A DNA stretch of 64,000 nucleotides from Hybos culiciformis (Eukaryota > Arthropoda > Insecta > Diptera > Hybotidae): assembly GCA_964007475.1 (NCBI GenBank), contig OZ023274.1:60532076-60596075 (forward strand), in the 5' to 3' direction. The translations under genes were made by a program, and so were the position numbers. The notes under the pieces were generated by a model. That model made no database searches and was not told where the DNA came from. It saw only the letters and a program-made list of their open reading frames with translations. Positions 20,685-31,383 of the stretch are shown here, piece by piece; position 1 is the first letter of the stretch, and each line of letters begins with the position of its first letter.

Positions 20685-22317
20685 TTTTTTTTTTTTTTTT
20701 TTTTTATTAAAGTTACCAAATCACTAGGTGGGATACCTTTTATACTAAAGAAGTATGGATTTGGTAATGAGGACAGGAAATTTAGACGGGATTAAAAAGT
20801 GGGACAGTTAGTAGGTAATCATTTACACTTTTCTTAAAACGGCGCAAGTCGTAGATTAAGCGTCCACCAGCTGTCAGGAACAACTTTAATGGGAGAGCAT
20901 TCCACATTCTCGAGGTGCGAATTGAAAACGAATCTCCGAAGCTCGTTCTATCACATATGGGAATTTTGACGGAATATGGGTGTGACGTTGTGGCGGTACG
21001 TGTTTGACGTGAAAATACTTGAAGTGAAGGAAGTAGGGCTTTTACTTCCAGGGAACACGTATCCATTCCAACAAGGTATTTATAAAAAATGGAAAGTGAA
21101 CCTACATTGCGACGGTGATTGAGTGATGTTAATGAGCTGGTGGTTTGGTGATTGTTTATCAATCTAATAGCCCTTCTCTGAACTTTGTCCAGGTACTCAA
21201 GGTGGGTTTTTGGAGCACCAGCCCATATATGTGAATTATATTCTAATTTCGGTCGTATGTAGGATTTATAAATGTTTAAGAGATCAGAGGGGGAAAAGTA
21301 TTGTTTACATCTTTTTAGAAAACCAAGACATTTCGCTGCGTTTTTTGCCGTTTCGAAAATATGAATTTTCCAGATTAAATCGCAAGTTATTTTCGAACCT
21401 AAAATGTTAAGGCTTCCAGATTTGACAATACTTTCTCCTTGAAAGGAAAATTGGGGATCGAAAGTTGACAGCTTTCTAGAAATTAGGCAGCATTGGGTTT
21501 TGGATGCGTTGAACTCAACTCTGTTGAGAAGACCCCATTGTGCAATTTTTGAAAGGTCGTGATTTATGCTACTTTGCAAGAAATTTCGTTTCGTAGTAAC
21601 AGCATTTGAGGATGCTGATTTTCTATTAATAAAATCGTAGCTTGCTACCAAATTACTGTCATCGGCGAAGCTGTGGATGGGGTTTAGAGTAGATTGCAGA
21701 AGATCATTAATGAAAATTAGAAAGAGGGTTGGTGAGAGAACGCACCCTTGGGGTACACCGGAGTTGATATTGAAAATTTGTGACTGGTACCCATCCACAA
21801 CAGCACGAATAGAACGGCCAGACAAAAAATTGTTGATCCAATCGACAAAGGCTGATCCAAGACCCATTGATTTCACTTTAGAAATCAGGGCCGAGTGCCA
21901 CACTCGATCAAAAGCCTTAGCTATATCCAAAGCAACAACACAAGCCTCACCGGAGTTGTAAAGACTGGTGTTGAGCTTGTCGGACAAATATGTCATTAGA
22001 TCACCAGTCGATCTATTCGAGCGAAAACCATATTGTTGGTCACTTAGCAGTTTGTTGCTTTCAAGGTATTTTTTAACTTTATTATTAATGAGAGATTCCA
22101 TTACTTTGGAGAGAATAGAAGTAAGCGCAATAGGCCTGTAGTTTGAGGGATCGCATTTATCGCCTTTTTTTGGAATAGGCTGAACATGCACAACTTTCCA
22201 CTTGGTGGGGTAAATGCCAAGTGAGTATGAAAGATAGAAAAGGTTGCGCAGAGGTTTAGCTAGAACGGAGGCATTATGTTTAAGGACCACAGCCGGAATA
22301 CCATCGGGGCCAGTTGA
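20685..22317 (-). mobile_element. 5'-truncated LINE copy 1
   Basis: The poly(A) tail appears as a T run at about 20685-20705 with the AATAAA complement beside it. The body carries the second half of ORF2. The copy begins at about 22317 inside the reverse transcriptase (in the conserved G-P-D-G-I-P segment), a typical 5' truncation. A second copy lies on the plus strand at about 50503-51655. No clear target duplication was found. Confidence 0.85.
20782..22290 (-). CDS. LINE reverse transcriptase (partial ORF2), open frame
   Basis: 502 codons are open from the first ATG, and the coding match extends upstream to about 22317. Residues about 1-230 are the reverse transcriptase: N-Y-R-P-I-A-L-T (RT block 2), A-L-D-I-A-K-A-F-D-R-V-W-H with the first catalytic Asp, S-G-V-P-Q-G-C-V-L-S, and the F-A-D-D active site near residue 216. 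The C-terminal half (I-R-P-K-L-E-Y, R-R-A-I-R-L-I, W-N-A-L-P) is the conserved thumb/C-terminal domain of this LINE group. It lacks the endonuclease and the start of the RT, so it cannot mobilise by itself. The unbroken frame shows it inserted fairly recently. Jockey/CR1-group affiliation is likely but not proven. Confidence 0.85.
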   Translation of the reverse strand: MVLKHNASVLAKPLRNLFYLSYSLGIYPTKWKVVHVQPIPKKGDKCDPSNYRPIALTSILSKVMESLINNKVKKYLESNKLLSDQQYGFRSNRSTGDLMTYLSDKLNTSLYNSGEACVVALDIAKAFDRVWHSALISKVKSMGLGSAFVDWINNFLSGRSIRAVVDGYQSQIFNINSGVPQGCVLSPTLFLIFINDLLQSTLNPIHSFADDSNLVASYDFINRKSASSNAVTTKRNFLQSSINHDLSKIAQWGLLNRVEFNASKTQCCLISRKLSTFDPQFSFQGESIVKSGSLNILGSKITCDLIWKIHIFETAKNAAKCLGFLKRCKQYFSPSDLLNIYKSYIRPKLEYNSHIWAGAPKTHLEYLDKVQRRAIRLINNHQTTSSLTSLNHRRNVGSLSIFYKYLVGMDTCSLEVKALLPSLQVFSRQTRTATTSHPYSVKIPICDRTSFGDSFSIRTSRMWNALPLKLFLTAGGRLIYDLRRFKKSVNDYLLTVPLFNPV

Positions 22318-22949
22318 CTAAATACCAGTACTAAATACAACATACCAGTACTAAATACAACATACCGATCACATGTCCATTCAAATATTTTAATGTGCAT
22401 GTCTTCGGTAAGTTGTATTTACATTCGCAAATTTAGTTCGGTAAATGGTCCATTACATGCATCAATACACATGCAATTATAGGGAAATGTGAATTGTATT
22501 TACATTTCCCTGTGATGTATATTATATTTACATTTCCCTGTGATGTAAATTGTATTTACATTTCTCTATATTGTATTTACATTCTTCATTATGAACTGCG
22601 TAATACTATAAACAAAAATAATATCACTCACACTCACAATATTTCTCTTTTTTCCTTTTTTTTTAAAAGAAAGAAATAAAATAAATAAAATTAACGTGGA
22701 ACATTTCCCAAAGCTTCTTTTATCTGTAAAAGAAAGAGAAATTAAAGAAGAATTAACGTGGAACATTTCCCAAAGCATCTTTTATCTGTAAAAGAAAGGG
22801 AAATTAAAGAATGATTAACGTGGAATATTTCCTTCGGTTTTTTTTATCTGTAAAAGAAAGGGAAATTAAAGAATGATTAACGTGGAACATTTTCCTCCAT
22901 TTCTTTTATCTTTATTTTTTATGCACATTAAAGCAGTATACAATACATG
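22318..22949 (-). repeat. Interspersed repeat R, part 1 (interrupted by hAT)
   Basis: Contains ACTAAATACAACATACC twice in tandem, and matches the complement of 62560-62800 (shared ACTAAATACAACATACC and GGTCCATTACATGCA-like stretches). It continues after the hAT at 24261. Includes a four-copy minisatellite at 22690-22915. Confidence 0.6.
22690..22915 (+). repeat. Minisatellite, four copies of about 62 bp
   Basis: ATTAACGTGGAA(C/T)ATTT recurs at 22690, 22752, 22814 and 22877. Each unit continues with TTTTATCTGTAAAAGAAAG and AAATTAAAGAA. Confidence 0.85.
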
Positions 22950-24260
22950 TAGGGTTCCCAGACGTCCTCCTTTTTGGGGAAAGTCCTCCTTTTTGATAGT
23001 AAAAAAGTGTCCTCCTTTTTTTTCCTAATTTCGCATTTTGTCCTCCTTTTCCATTATTATCCTCTATTTTGTCCTCCTAAGCTAAGTTATAAAATTGAAA
23101 AAAAAAGCTATACACAAAAATAAACAAAACAATGAGTAATTTGGGACTTAATTTTTTGTAAGTTAAATTTGATATTAAGTAACTGACTGAGAAGATACTT
23201 TGAAGCAATGTGATATTTATAATTCAATTGTGTTTCTCTATATTATTGGTTTAACGAGTCCTGCTTCGAACTTCATTTTAAAATTTTTCATTCATTTTAT
23301 TCGAACTTCATTTTAAAATTTTTCATTCAACATTTTTATATATTTCTTGAGTTTTTTGTTTTCATAAAAAAAATTTAAGTTTTCCTTTGTATACTTTTTC
23401 AATTTTTTTTTGAAACATCCTAGATATTTCGGAAAATAACATTTGTCAGAAATTTCTGCGATGTTTCAAAAAAAGTAGAAAAAGTAGACTTTTCTGGAAA
23501 AAGATCCAAAAAAGTTGTTTTAATTTAAATGAGAATAATACTCAAGAAAATGTAAAGAAATTTAGTGAACCATTTTAAAGTTATGCGTAGCAAGGCTTAT
23601 TTGCATGAAAATTGAGTTATTTGTATTGAAAATTGAAAATTTATTAAAGTAATTATTGATGCAAACATTATTACTGACGATATTAATTTAAAATACAAAT
23701 AACTCAATTTCCATGCAAATAAATCGAAGGCGACATATTTAAATATTATATCTCGAAAACTATTTCTGATACATCTCTAAATTTTTTGATATGTTATAAA
23801 GGACTGTCTAAGCTTTAAAAATAAAATAATTTAAAAACAATTTTTCTATCCCACACTTTTTCAAAATCTCAAAACATGAAAATAATGTTATTTTTTACAG
23901 TCAAAGGATACCCAAATTTTTTTAGTTTTATTTTATTTGAAAAGCTTAATTCAATACCTTTTATTTGCATCTCTAATCGTCCAAATCGGTTTTTTGTATC
24001 AAAAGTTATGAATTCTTAAAATTATCAGTTTTTATGAAAAAATGCTAAAAAGTGTAAATATTACATTCGAATCGATTTAAAAAAAAGTATGGGTCTATTT
24101 TTTGTTACACTTAAAAACCCTGAAAATTTTATTTAAATCGGAAGGGGTCGGCCCCAAAATTTGAAAATGTTGATCGTTTTGGTGTCTACGTACGCATATA
24201 TATACCTATATTTTTTTTTAGGATGTCCTCCTTTTACTGCACACAAATCTGGGAACCCTA
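22950..24260. mobile_element. Non-autonomous hAT element, 8-bp target duplication
   Basis: The 1311-bp element begins TAGGGTTCCCAGACGTCC and ends with TCTGGGAACCCTA. AATACATG occurs immediately on both sides (22942-22949, 24261-24268), a perfect 8-bp duplication. Near the left end GTCCTCCTTTT recurs five times, and near the right end it occurs once, as subterminal repeats. There is no coding frame of note. The sequence without the element joins cleanly into repeat R, as seen in the copy at 62.5 kb. Confidence 0.9.
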
Positions 24261-24400
24261 AATACATGTTAATCAAATTTGTTATACAGCTCGTTGTGTA
24301 TACACACACACACATAGACACTCGTCAATATTATATATATACACAACTCGCAAGAATAACAAATTTTTATCCATGTATTGTAATCTACTATTAGCGAAGC
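24261..24400 (-). repeat. Interspersed repeat R, part 2
   Basis: Continuation of the repeat after the hAT: GCTCGTTGTGTATACACACA, CTCGTCAATATTATA and a following inverted ACACAACTCG match the complement of 62400-62545. Confidence 0.65.
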
Positions 24401-25140
24401 GATGGTGTGGACTCGGGTGTTGTTGTTAATTTCGATATATTATTTATAACGATTTTAGATAAATTCTCTGTAGGATGCTTTGCTTCGACTGTTTTTGTGT
24501 CTTCCTTTTTTATGTTTTTTCTAGAATTGTCAAATTTTTTCCACTTCTCAAGTGCGAACGGTAGTTTCAGAAAGTGGAAATTCCCACTTATTTATCCGGA
24601 TAAATGATGAAGTGGGAACAATTTTCTCCTCTTCGTCTTCGTTGAATTTAATTTTTTTTGCCCATTTTCCGACGCAAACAACTCGAAAAAACGTAAATAA
24701 ACAAAGACAAAAAAAAATTAAATTAAATTCAACTGACATTCTGGCAACAGAAACAAAAAATAACCTCGTTTGTAGACAGAATTCATTTTTCTGTCGCTAA
24801 ATACTGTTGTAAAATTCTGCCGCAGAATAAATTCTGTTCAAATGTATGGGATTCTGTTTCTGTTGTTAAATTCTGTTTTAACGACATCCCGGCTTTATGC
24901 AAAAAAATAAAAAATATAAAAAAAATAAAACTTTTCCTTGCGACTTTTTTTTTTAAGGTGTTCAAAATTTCAAAATTAAAACAATTACCTATTTTATTTT
25001 AAATAATAAAAAATGCAGAAATTCTATTGAAAAAGACTAAATAATTGAAAATAAAAGTAAGTTAAGTAGCAGATAACTGTTGCACAAAAAAACAAAAAAA
25101 TTACTCATTAAATTAAATCCGGAAATAAAATTTTCCACTT
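24401..25140. other. No gene; AATTCTGT-rich palindromic patch
   Basis: No gene supported. 24770-24890 repeats AATTCTGT several times, with GCCGCAGAAT palindromic flanks, possibly the end of an unrecognised DNA element. 24580-24620 has GTGGAAATTCCCAC-like inverted motifs. Confidence 0.4.
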
Positions 25141-25144
25141 TCGA

Positions 25145-25335
25145 CGGATAGACTCAGAAGTCAGAATCAGTTCAGAATCAGTTCAGAATCAGAACAACGA
25201 ATATCAACAAATAACCTGCATGCTTGAGCCTGCCTGCATAAGCTGAAACCTGAGACCTTTATCAAATTAATCTGATGGACTTACTAACAGTAAGTCCATT
25301 TTTTAATAAAAATATATTTTAAAAATATTAATGCG
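25145..25335 (+). repeat. Interspersed repeat S, copy 1
   Basis: Matches 44165-44345: shared TCAGTTCA(G/A)AATCAGAACAA, CATAAGCTGAAACCTG, ACCTTTATCAAAT and AATAAAAATATATTTTAAAA. No coding frame. The AATAAA near the end may be a polyadenylation signal of a retroelement. Confidence 0.65.
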
Positions 25336-26020
25336 TTGTTTATAGCTACCACAGTAAAATAATTTTTGGAGAAATGTTCCGGAAACCTATTCACAGCTAA
25401 TTTTATCTGAAAGTAAAAAATCAACTGCAAAAAATATTAAAAAAAAAAACAAAAAAAAAATGTTTGACAGGAAAGGTATCGTAAAAAATTATTATGATAG
25501 GTAGAAAACGTAATGAAAAAGAAACAAAAAAATAATTTTGTGGAGTAATGAAATTTTTCAGATATCAAAAAAAACTAAATTCAATTTTCTTAATTATTTG
25601 AAAATATTTTTAAAAAATTCTTTTTACGAAAAATAGATAAAATTAATATCTTCATTTTCAGTAAATATAATAAATATAAATAGAATAATAACATAGAAAA
25701 TCGGTTTTTATGCTACCATTTTTTCAGATAGGTAAATTAGCTATAAACAAGCTATAAACATTTTATAGTTAGTTAAAAATTTTTCATTCAGTTTGAGAAT
25801 TTAAAAAACATTTGTTGAATCGAAATCCAAACCTACGAATACGGTATGAAACGAAGTGTGAATTGAACTAGTGAACTGTTATGAATTTATTTTAATAAAA
25901 GTCTAATAATTTTAAAATAACAAAAGTTACAATTAAAATTTACGGGGGAAGGTTTAAAAATCTGAAGTTGCATAAATAAATATGCTCCAGAGTTTTATTA
26001 TTAAAATTTTATAATAAAAT
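25336..26020. other. No gene; AT-rich
   Basis: No gene or recognised repeat. Confidence 0.4.
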
Positions 26021-26028
26021 ATGGCGAA

Positions 26029-26377
26029 GGTAGAGGCTAATGAAATAGCTCTACCAGCCGAATATAATCTGGTGCCGAGTCCACTGCCTGACATCCTGGT
26101 TCATAGGCCTGGTCTAAGCTCGTCGATGGGTGGGTACTTGGCAGTGAACACCAGAGGGTTCATAACAAAGTTTCGGATGTCTTTAATAAAAAGAGAAAAA
26201 AATATCAAGAGTGGGAAGGTGGAAGTGATAGTAAATTCCGTTCATTTACTATTTTTCCCACCTGACAACTTACAGAGAGGGATATTTTCAAAACCCCAAC
26301 CAATTCAAAAAAAAAAAATTAATCCTAAATGACTACGACGTCATTCTTCGGCTCATGGCTTCTGCCACCTATAGCCG
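26029..26377. other. Stem-loop array; possible LTR relic
   Basis: Consecutive stems: GGTAGA-GCTA/TAGC-TCTACC (26029-26055); CTGGTG and CACTGCC pairing with GGCAGTG and CACCAG (26069-26154); GTGGGAA/TTCCCAC enclosing ATAGTAAAT/ATTTACTAT (26211-26261); AATGAC-tacgac-GTCATT (26328-26345); CGGCT/AGCCG (26349-26377) enclosing GGC/GCC. A 103-codon frame from ATG 26021 to 26332 overlies the stems; it has no recognised homologue, and I regard the structure as the better explanation. The style matches the LTR chain at 30422-30860. Confidence 0.5.
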
Positions 26378-26399
26378 GAACTTCACGCTAGCATTTCTT

Positions 26400-28006
26400 T
26401 TCTTTTTTTAAAGGACCTGAAATAAAACTTGTTTATCTAAGTAAAGACATTATTTTTCTTTTTCTTAAAGTTTTATTACAAAAATTATATTAATATTATA
26501 AAAAAATTTACTAATCTAATTTACATTAAAATTTTTGTTAAGGTTTTATAAAAAATTTCTAACCGTTATTTATTTGGTCTTCATTGATTTTAGTTTTTTT
26601 TTTTTTTTTTTTTAAAAAAATGTTCTTTGTTGTATTGTTTTTACAATTTTGCATAATACATAATAAATTTTTTTTTTTTTTTATGTGTAGTTTAATTGTT
26701 TTTTTTTTGTTTACAATATTTCCTTTTTTGGTTTTGTTTTTGAAAACAGTAAAATAAGGCAGTTATATATATTTTATTTTATCTATTTTGTTTTGACATT
26801 ATACAAAAAAATTATTTTTATATATAATTTTTTTTTTTTAATAAAAGTCTATTTATTTATTAAATCCTTAATAGGATATATGTTTATAAATATATATACA
26901 TATAGACATTTGTCTATAAAAAAAAATTTCTATATTATTTACTGCATATAAATTTACTTTATTCTGTGGTTCTGGTACAGGAGTTTACTACGTTGTAGGT
27001 ACTATGCAATTTCTTTGTTTGTTGTCATTCAACAATTCAATATGAAAAAAAAATCATGAAAAATAAAATTATAAAAAGAATAATTAGTATAAAAATATAT
27101 TTCTTTAAAAGATTCTTGTTAAAATATTTTTTTAAAAAGACCGATATATCTAAATACCTTTGTCATGAAAAGATTTTTGTTTTTTTCTTTTTTTTTTCTT
27201 TTTTTTTTAAATTAAAATATTTATTTTAAAATTTCATTTTTCAAAAAAAAATTTTTGTAATTTTGATTTTATTTAAAATTTTTTATTTTCGTTATCTGGC
27301 AATTCATAAAATAAAAATATCATAAAGTGCAAACTGTATTCGCAGCGATATTTTTACTGTGCTGTGATCTTTTTATTTATTTGTTGTGTGTGTGAACTGA
27401 AGTGACGTGGTGAAAAAAAAATTATTGACGTTGACATTTTTGTCAGCCATAATAATAATAATGAAAACAATAATAAACAATTTGAGATAGGAATTTATTT
27501 TTATCTTTTTATTTTTATTATTTTTATAATAAAATTATTATAATAAAAATATTAAAATAAAATTTTTGGATTTTCTGGGTAAGTGTTACTTATTATTTAA
27601 TAAGGTAATTTCAATATAGAAATATTTTCATTTTTTTTTTTTTCAGTTTTTTTTTAGCTATGCTGCCACTAGTGCCACATATTGAATTTTTAGTTGGTGC
27701 TAAATTAGGTCAAATTTTCTTTGGGTTAATGGTCGATTGAAATTAAAGGTAAATTAAAAAAATTATTGAAGGAATTTTAGGTAGTAAAAAGTTTAAATTC
27801 GGGTATGGATACGGATAGTTAAAGGTTTTTGGAAGCACTGGCACAGTCAAACAACCCATTTTTTAAAAATTTGATTTTATCCAAGAATCAATCTTAAATG
27901 AACTTTTAGCTTAACTTTAATATAAGGTGAAGATTTTTTACATTTTTCTACATTTGATTGAACTGATTTTCAATTTAGACAATTCGATAAATAATTTAAA
28001 TTTATA
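26400..28006. other. No gene; AT-rich; short LTR match at 27013-27047
   Basis: No gene supported. 27013-27047 is identical over about 35 bp to 30875-30909 of the env-bearing element's LTR (begins CTTTGTTTGTTGTCATTC). Microsatellite-like T runs occur at 26590-26690 and 27180-27210. Confidence 0.5.
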
Positions 28007-28524
28007 ATGTCATTAGAAAAAAAAACAGATTAGCCTGTTCAAATTAATTTGATTAAATTAAATTTGCAACAATTCCAACTTTTAAAAGTAGAATTTGAAT
28101 CGGAATTAAATGTATTTCAAAATTCACTTCAAACTTTGTTGAAATGTAAAGGAAAATATGCTACTTCTAAAAAAAATCTTTAGATTAAACCAGATTGGGA
28201 AAATAAAGAAATTTTGTTTCCAACTGGAAGTATGTACGTTCCTGGAATTGTAAAAAAAGTTCATAATTTTGTCATAGACATCGGAACGGAATATTATGTA
28301 GAAAATGATTAGGACTGATCTAAAGATTACTTCAAAAGAAAAGTATATTATGTTCAGGAACAGATTAAAAAAATTGATAAAATTTAAATGCAAAAATCTA
28401 GATTCTTGAGTACAATGAAATTCCAAGCAATTCAACAAGCTGCAAAACAATCAACGTAAAGAATTTTGTGATTATTCCTTCCTTTGACTTCTTAATAAAA
28501 AATTTAAAAAAAAAAAAAAAAAAA
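28007..28524 (+). pseudogene. PFDN5: Processed pseudogene of prefoldin subunit 5
   Basis: A single uninterrupted frame from ATG 28007 to TAA 28457-28459 aligns in order with prefoldin subunit 5: an N-terminal helix (I-K-L-N-L-Q-Q-F-Q), the hallmark S-M-Y-V-P-G, V-I-D-I-G-T-E-Y-Y-V-E, and K-D-Y-F-K-R-K, then a C-terminal helix. Five in-frame stop codons interrupt it, yet there are no frameshifts. No introns are present, and AATAAA (28494) precedes an A run (about 28506-28524), so it arose by retrotransposition of an mRNA. In functional form the protein is a subunit of the hexameric prefoldin chaperone that delivers unfolded actin and tubulin to the chaperonin. This copy cannot make it. Confidence 0.85.
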
Positions 28525-30418
28525 CGTATTTCGTAATATTTTTTATTTGGAGAAAATTGGTTAAGTAGTTCCTAAGATTTTGCGAACTGAAAAACAACTT
28601 AAGTCAAATTTACAAAAGGAAAATTAACTTATGTCAACTAAATAAAAGTTATTCTGTTTGTGTTTTGATCACAAATATATTTACGTAATGCAATTAATGT
28701 TCAGATAAATGAAATTCGTGGATGGAAATATGAAAATTGGTTTCAACTTATTAGTTTAAAATTTTATATTAATGAAAACATTTTCTTTTTTTATATTAAT
28801 TTTTTGTTTTATTTTAGGAATGGCAATTTGATGAATGGAAATTTGTACCAATGGACATTTTTTTTTTTTTTTTTTTTATACCAGATGTATTGGAGAATGT
28901 TTATTTTAAGTTTTACATTTAGATTTCCTTTGCATTCGGCAAAGTTTTAGAATTTCCTTCTAAAAATTTATGTAGTTTTATTTTTATAATCGTATTATCT
29001 CAAAATCATTTTATAAATCATTTTTCGAAAATAAAAATACTACAAATTGAATAATGGATAATTTAGTTTAAATTAGAATAAATCCTTTTTATAGCATTTC
29101 GTAGAAATTTCGAAGAAAAATATTTGCAATAAGAATGGGACATTTCAAATTAATAAATTTAAGTAATACTTTCTTTTTTCTTAAGTTATTTTAAAAGCTT
29201 TTTACTAATTTCAAAGATGATTAAAACTTTTTATAGCCATTCAAAAAAATTGTAAATTTTGAAACAAATTTCAAATTTCGAAACAAATTAAGGATCAGAT
29301 CTGGCCATAAACATTGAAAGTCAAAACTTGAATTATGTATGGTCTCATTTATGAATTCTATTATTTAATTATGTAAGGAGTATTATTTTTTTGTTTTAAA
29401 TCTATGGTTTAGCGAATACAATAGCCATTTGCTAGAAAGAGAAAATGAGATTTGTGAAAATTAAAAAAAAGAAGTCAGATAAAAAAGGAAATTAGAATTT
29501 TTAAGAGGAATTATGAGTAAGTCTGGGATAGAAGAAAGACGTTAAAAAGATTGTATAAAAAAACTAAAATTATTTGAAGAAATTAAAATATTAAATTTGA
29601 AAAGAATAAAAAGAAAATTTATTGGAGAAAATTTGTTTTTATTTCAAAATCCTGACCAAAGTAAGGTTTCGAAGTAAACCCTTACAATTAAATGTATGTA
29701 AATTATATATTTCTAATATGAAATATATTTCCAATAAATAAAGATGATGTGATGATATGATAGTCCCTTGCGATAATCGAATTAATAGAGATTCTTTAAT
29801 TTTTTTTTTTCAAAATTTCTTAATTTGAAATTTTAATTTTAAATTTGTGTTTTCTGTATAAATATTTACAGTAAGTTCAGTAAGTACGGATTTTCTTTAC
29901 ATAAGAATTTTTCCTTTAAAACGGAGAATCATAATTATTGAACGGACTATTATTATTATTAAAAGATTTGTGAAATTTTTCGAAATTTTAATTTATCAAG
30001 ATTACTTTAAATTTTCCAGTTTAGTTATTTATTTTGATTAAACGTTTTTTGATTTATTATTTTTTTTTTTTTATAAAAAAATGTATGTAAATATATATGT
30101 AGTTAGGTAATTTTTGAATTTTATATAAAAAATATGTTATTATATAAAAAAAAACTTACTAAATTTGCCAATAAAATTTATGTTTTTGTTATTAATAATT
30201 TTTTTTTTATATTTTCATGACAAGTATTTAGGTACATCGGTAGAAAGAGGAATAGTTTATGAAATTTTTTATAATGGTAAAAAAAAATCAACCGATCAAA
30301 GTAGCGATCTATGGTCATTTTCGCTTGTCTTGGTCTAACGCGGTAAGCGCGCACGTTAGGGTTAGAACCAAGGAATGCCATAGACGTTTACTTATGTGCG
30401 TCGGTGCATCCGATTCCA
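28525..30418. other. No gene; AT-rich
   Basis: No gene or clear repeat. Near 30335-30360 CTAACG and CGTTAG form a small stem in a GC-richer patch that may be the outer end of the LTR that follows. Confidence 0.4.
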
Positions 30419-30421
30419 TGT

Positions 30422-31247
30422 CAAATCCAAAGTCACGCTCGTAAGCTGACTTGAGATTTGGCACCAAATCGGATGACCCGAGCACATCACCACATTGGTC
30501 AAGGTCTGGATCTCCGTCCTCTACGGTGAATCTAGACCAACACATTTTGCTGGCCTCAGACTCTCCACAGAAGCAGGAGATCCAGGTGGCGATCGGTTAG
30601 TTCTAGTTTTGGATTCTTGATTAGAGCCAAGAATCCTCCACTAGAAGCAGGCTTGCGGTTTTGTACCAGAAGGAGTGGTCAAACTACTCCCTTCTGATAC
30701 CAACCTGGCTGGTGCTATCATCCCAAGCTAGTGAAATAAATTTCACATAGTTTCGGATGATGAGCTCCAGCACCTAAAGACAAGAAAAAAAAAGATTGGG
30801 AGTTGTCCAATCTTGGCCAGTGAATATTACTGAGCCATGACTAGACAACTCCGGTCATGGAAGGTTTTTTTTACCTTTGTTTGTTGTCATTCAACAATTC
30901 AATATGAAATTGCATTTAGAATTTACCAAGTTTTTATACTTTTTTCGGTAGTTAATTCTAAAAACAATTTCATACCAAATTGTTGGTAGGTTTAAAAAAA
31001 TAAAAGGGAAAAATTTGTTAATTAGGCATTTTTATTTTTTTTATATTGATTTCATATGAACTTATTTCTTTTATATATAAAAAAATAAATTCGTATGAAA
31101 CCAATGTATTTATGTTGCAAGTGCAATATGCACTTGATTAAAAAAAAATTTCATGTTTTATTTTTATTATGCATAAAAAAAATTTTTAAACAGATTTTTA
31201 AACCTTTTATTAGTATTTTTGTTTTTTCTTAAACCTTCACGGCAACA
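30422..31247 (-). repeat. LTR (3' copy), stem-loop-rich half plus AT-rich half
   Basis: In element sense it starts TGTTGCCGTGAAGG at 31247 and matches the copies at 42504-43330 (inverted) and 43331-44046 (direct). The low-coordinate half (30422-30860) is a chain of stem-loops: 30422-30460; 30503-30538; 30601-30646 with arms TTCTAGT/ACTAGAA and GGATTCTTG/CAAGAATCC; 30661-30703; 30711-30774; 30792-30814 (AAGATTGG/CCAATCTT); 30818-30833; 30835-30860 (CCATGAC/GTCATGG). The direct copy at 43.3-44.0 kb lacks 78 bp of this chain and has an extra 8-bp GTTGCAAG. No purine tract is visible next to 31247, so the true U3 edge may lie elsewhere. Confidence 0.65.
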
Positions 31248-31383
31248 AAATAGGGTCAATCGTACATGGAGAAGGTGTACGATTGAGGCTAAAAATAGGA
31301 GAAGGTTTGATAGAAAGAGAAAGAATTAGGAAGTAAAATGGGGCTTGAAGCCGACCTTGAGATTAAGAGTTTCATGCTTACCA

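Noticed and set aside
26021..26332. 103-codon protein-coding gene
   Set aside because: Frame coincides with a chain of perfect stem-loops, no recognised domain, and it runs into an A tract; structure explains it better.
30301..30420. tRNA-like sequence (CTAACG...CGTTAG, GGTTAGAACC)
   Set aside because: No complete cloverleaf; more likely the outer edge of the LTR.
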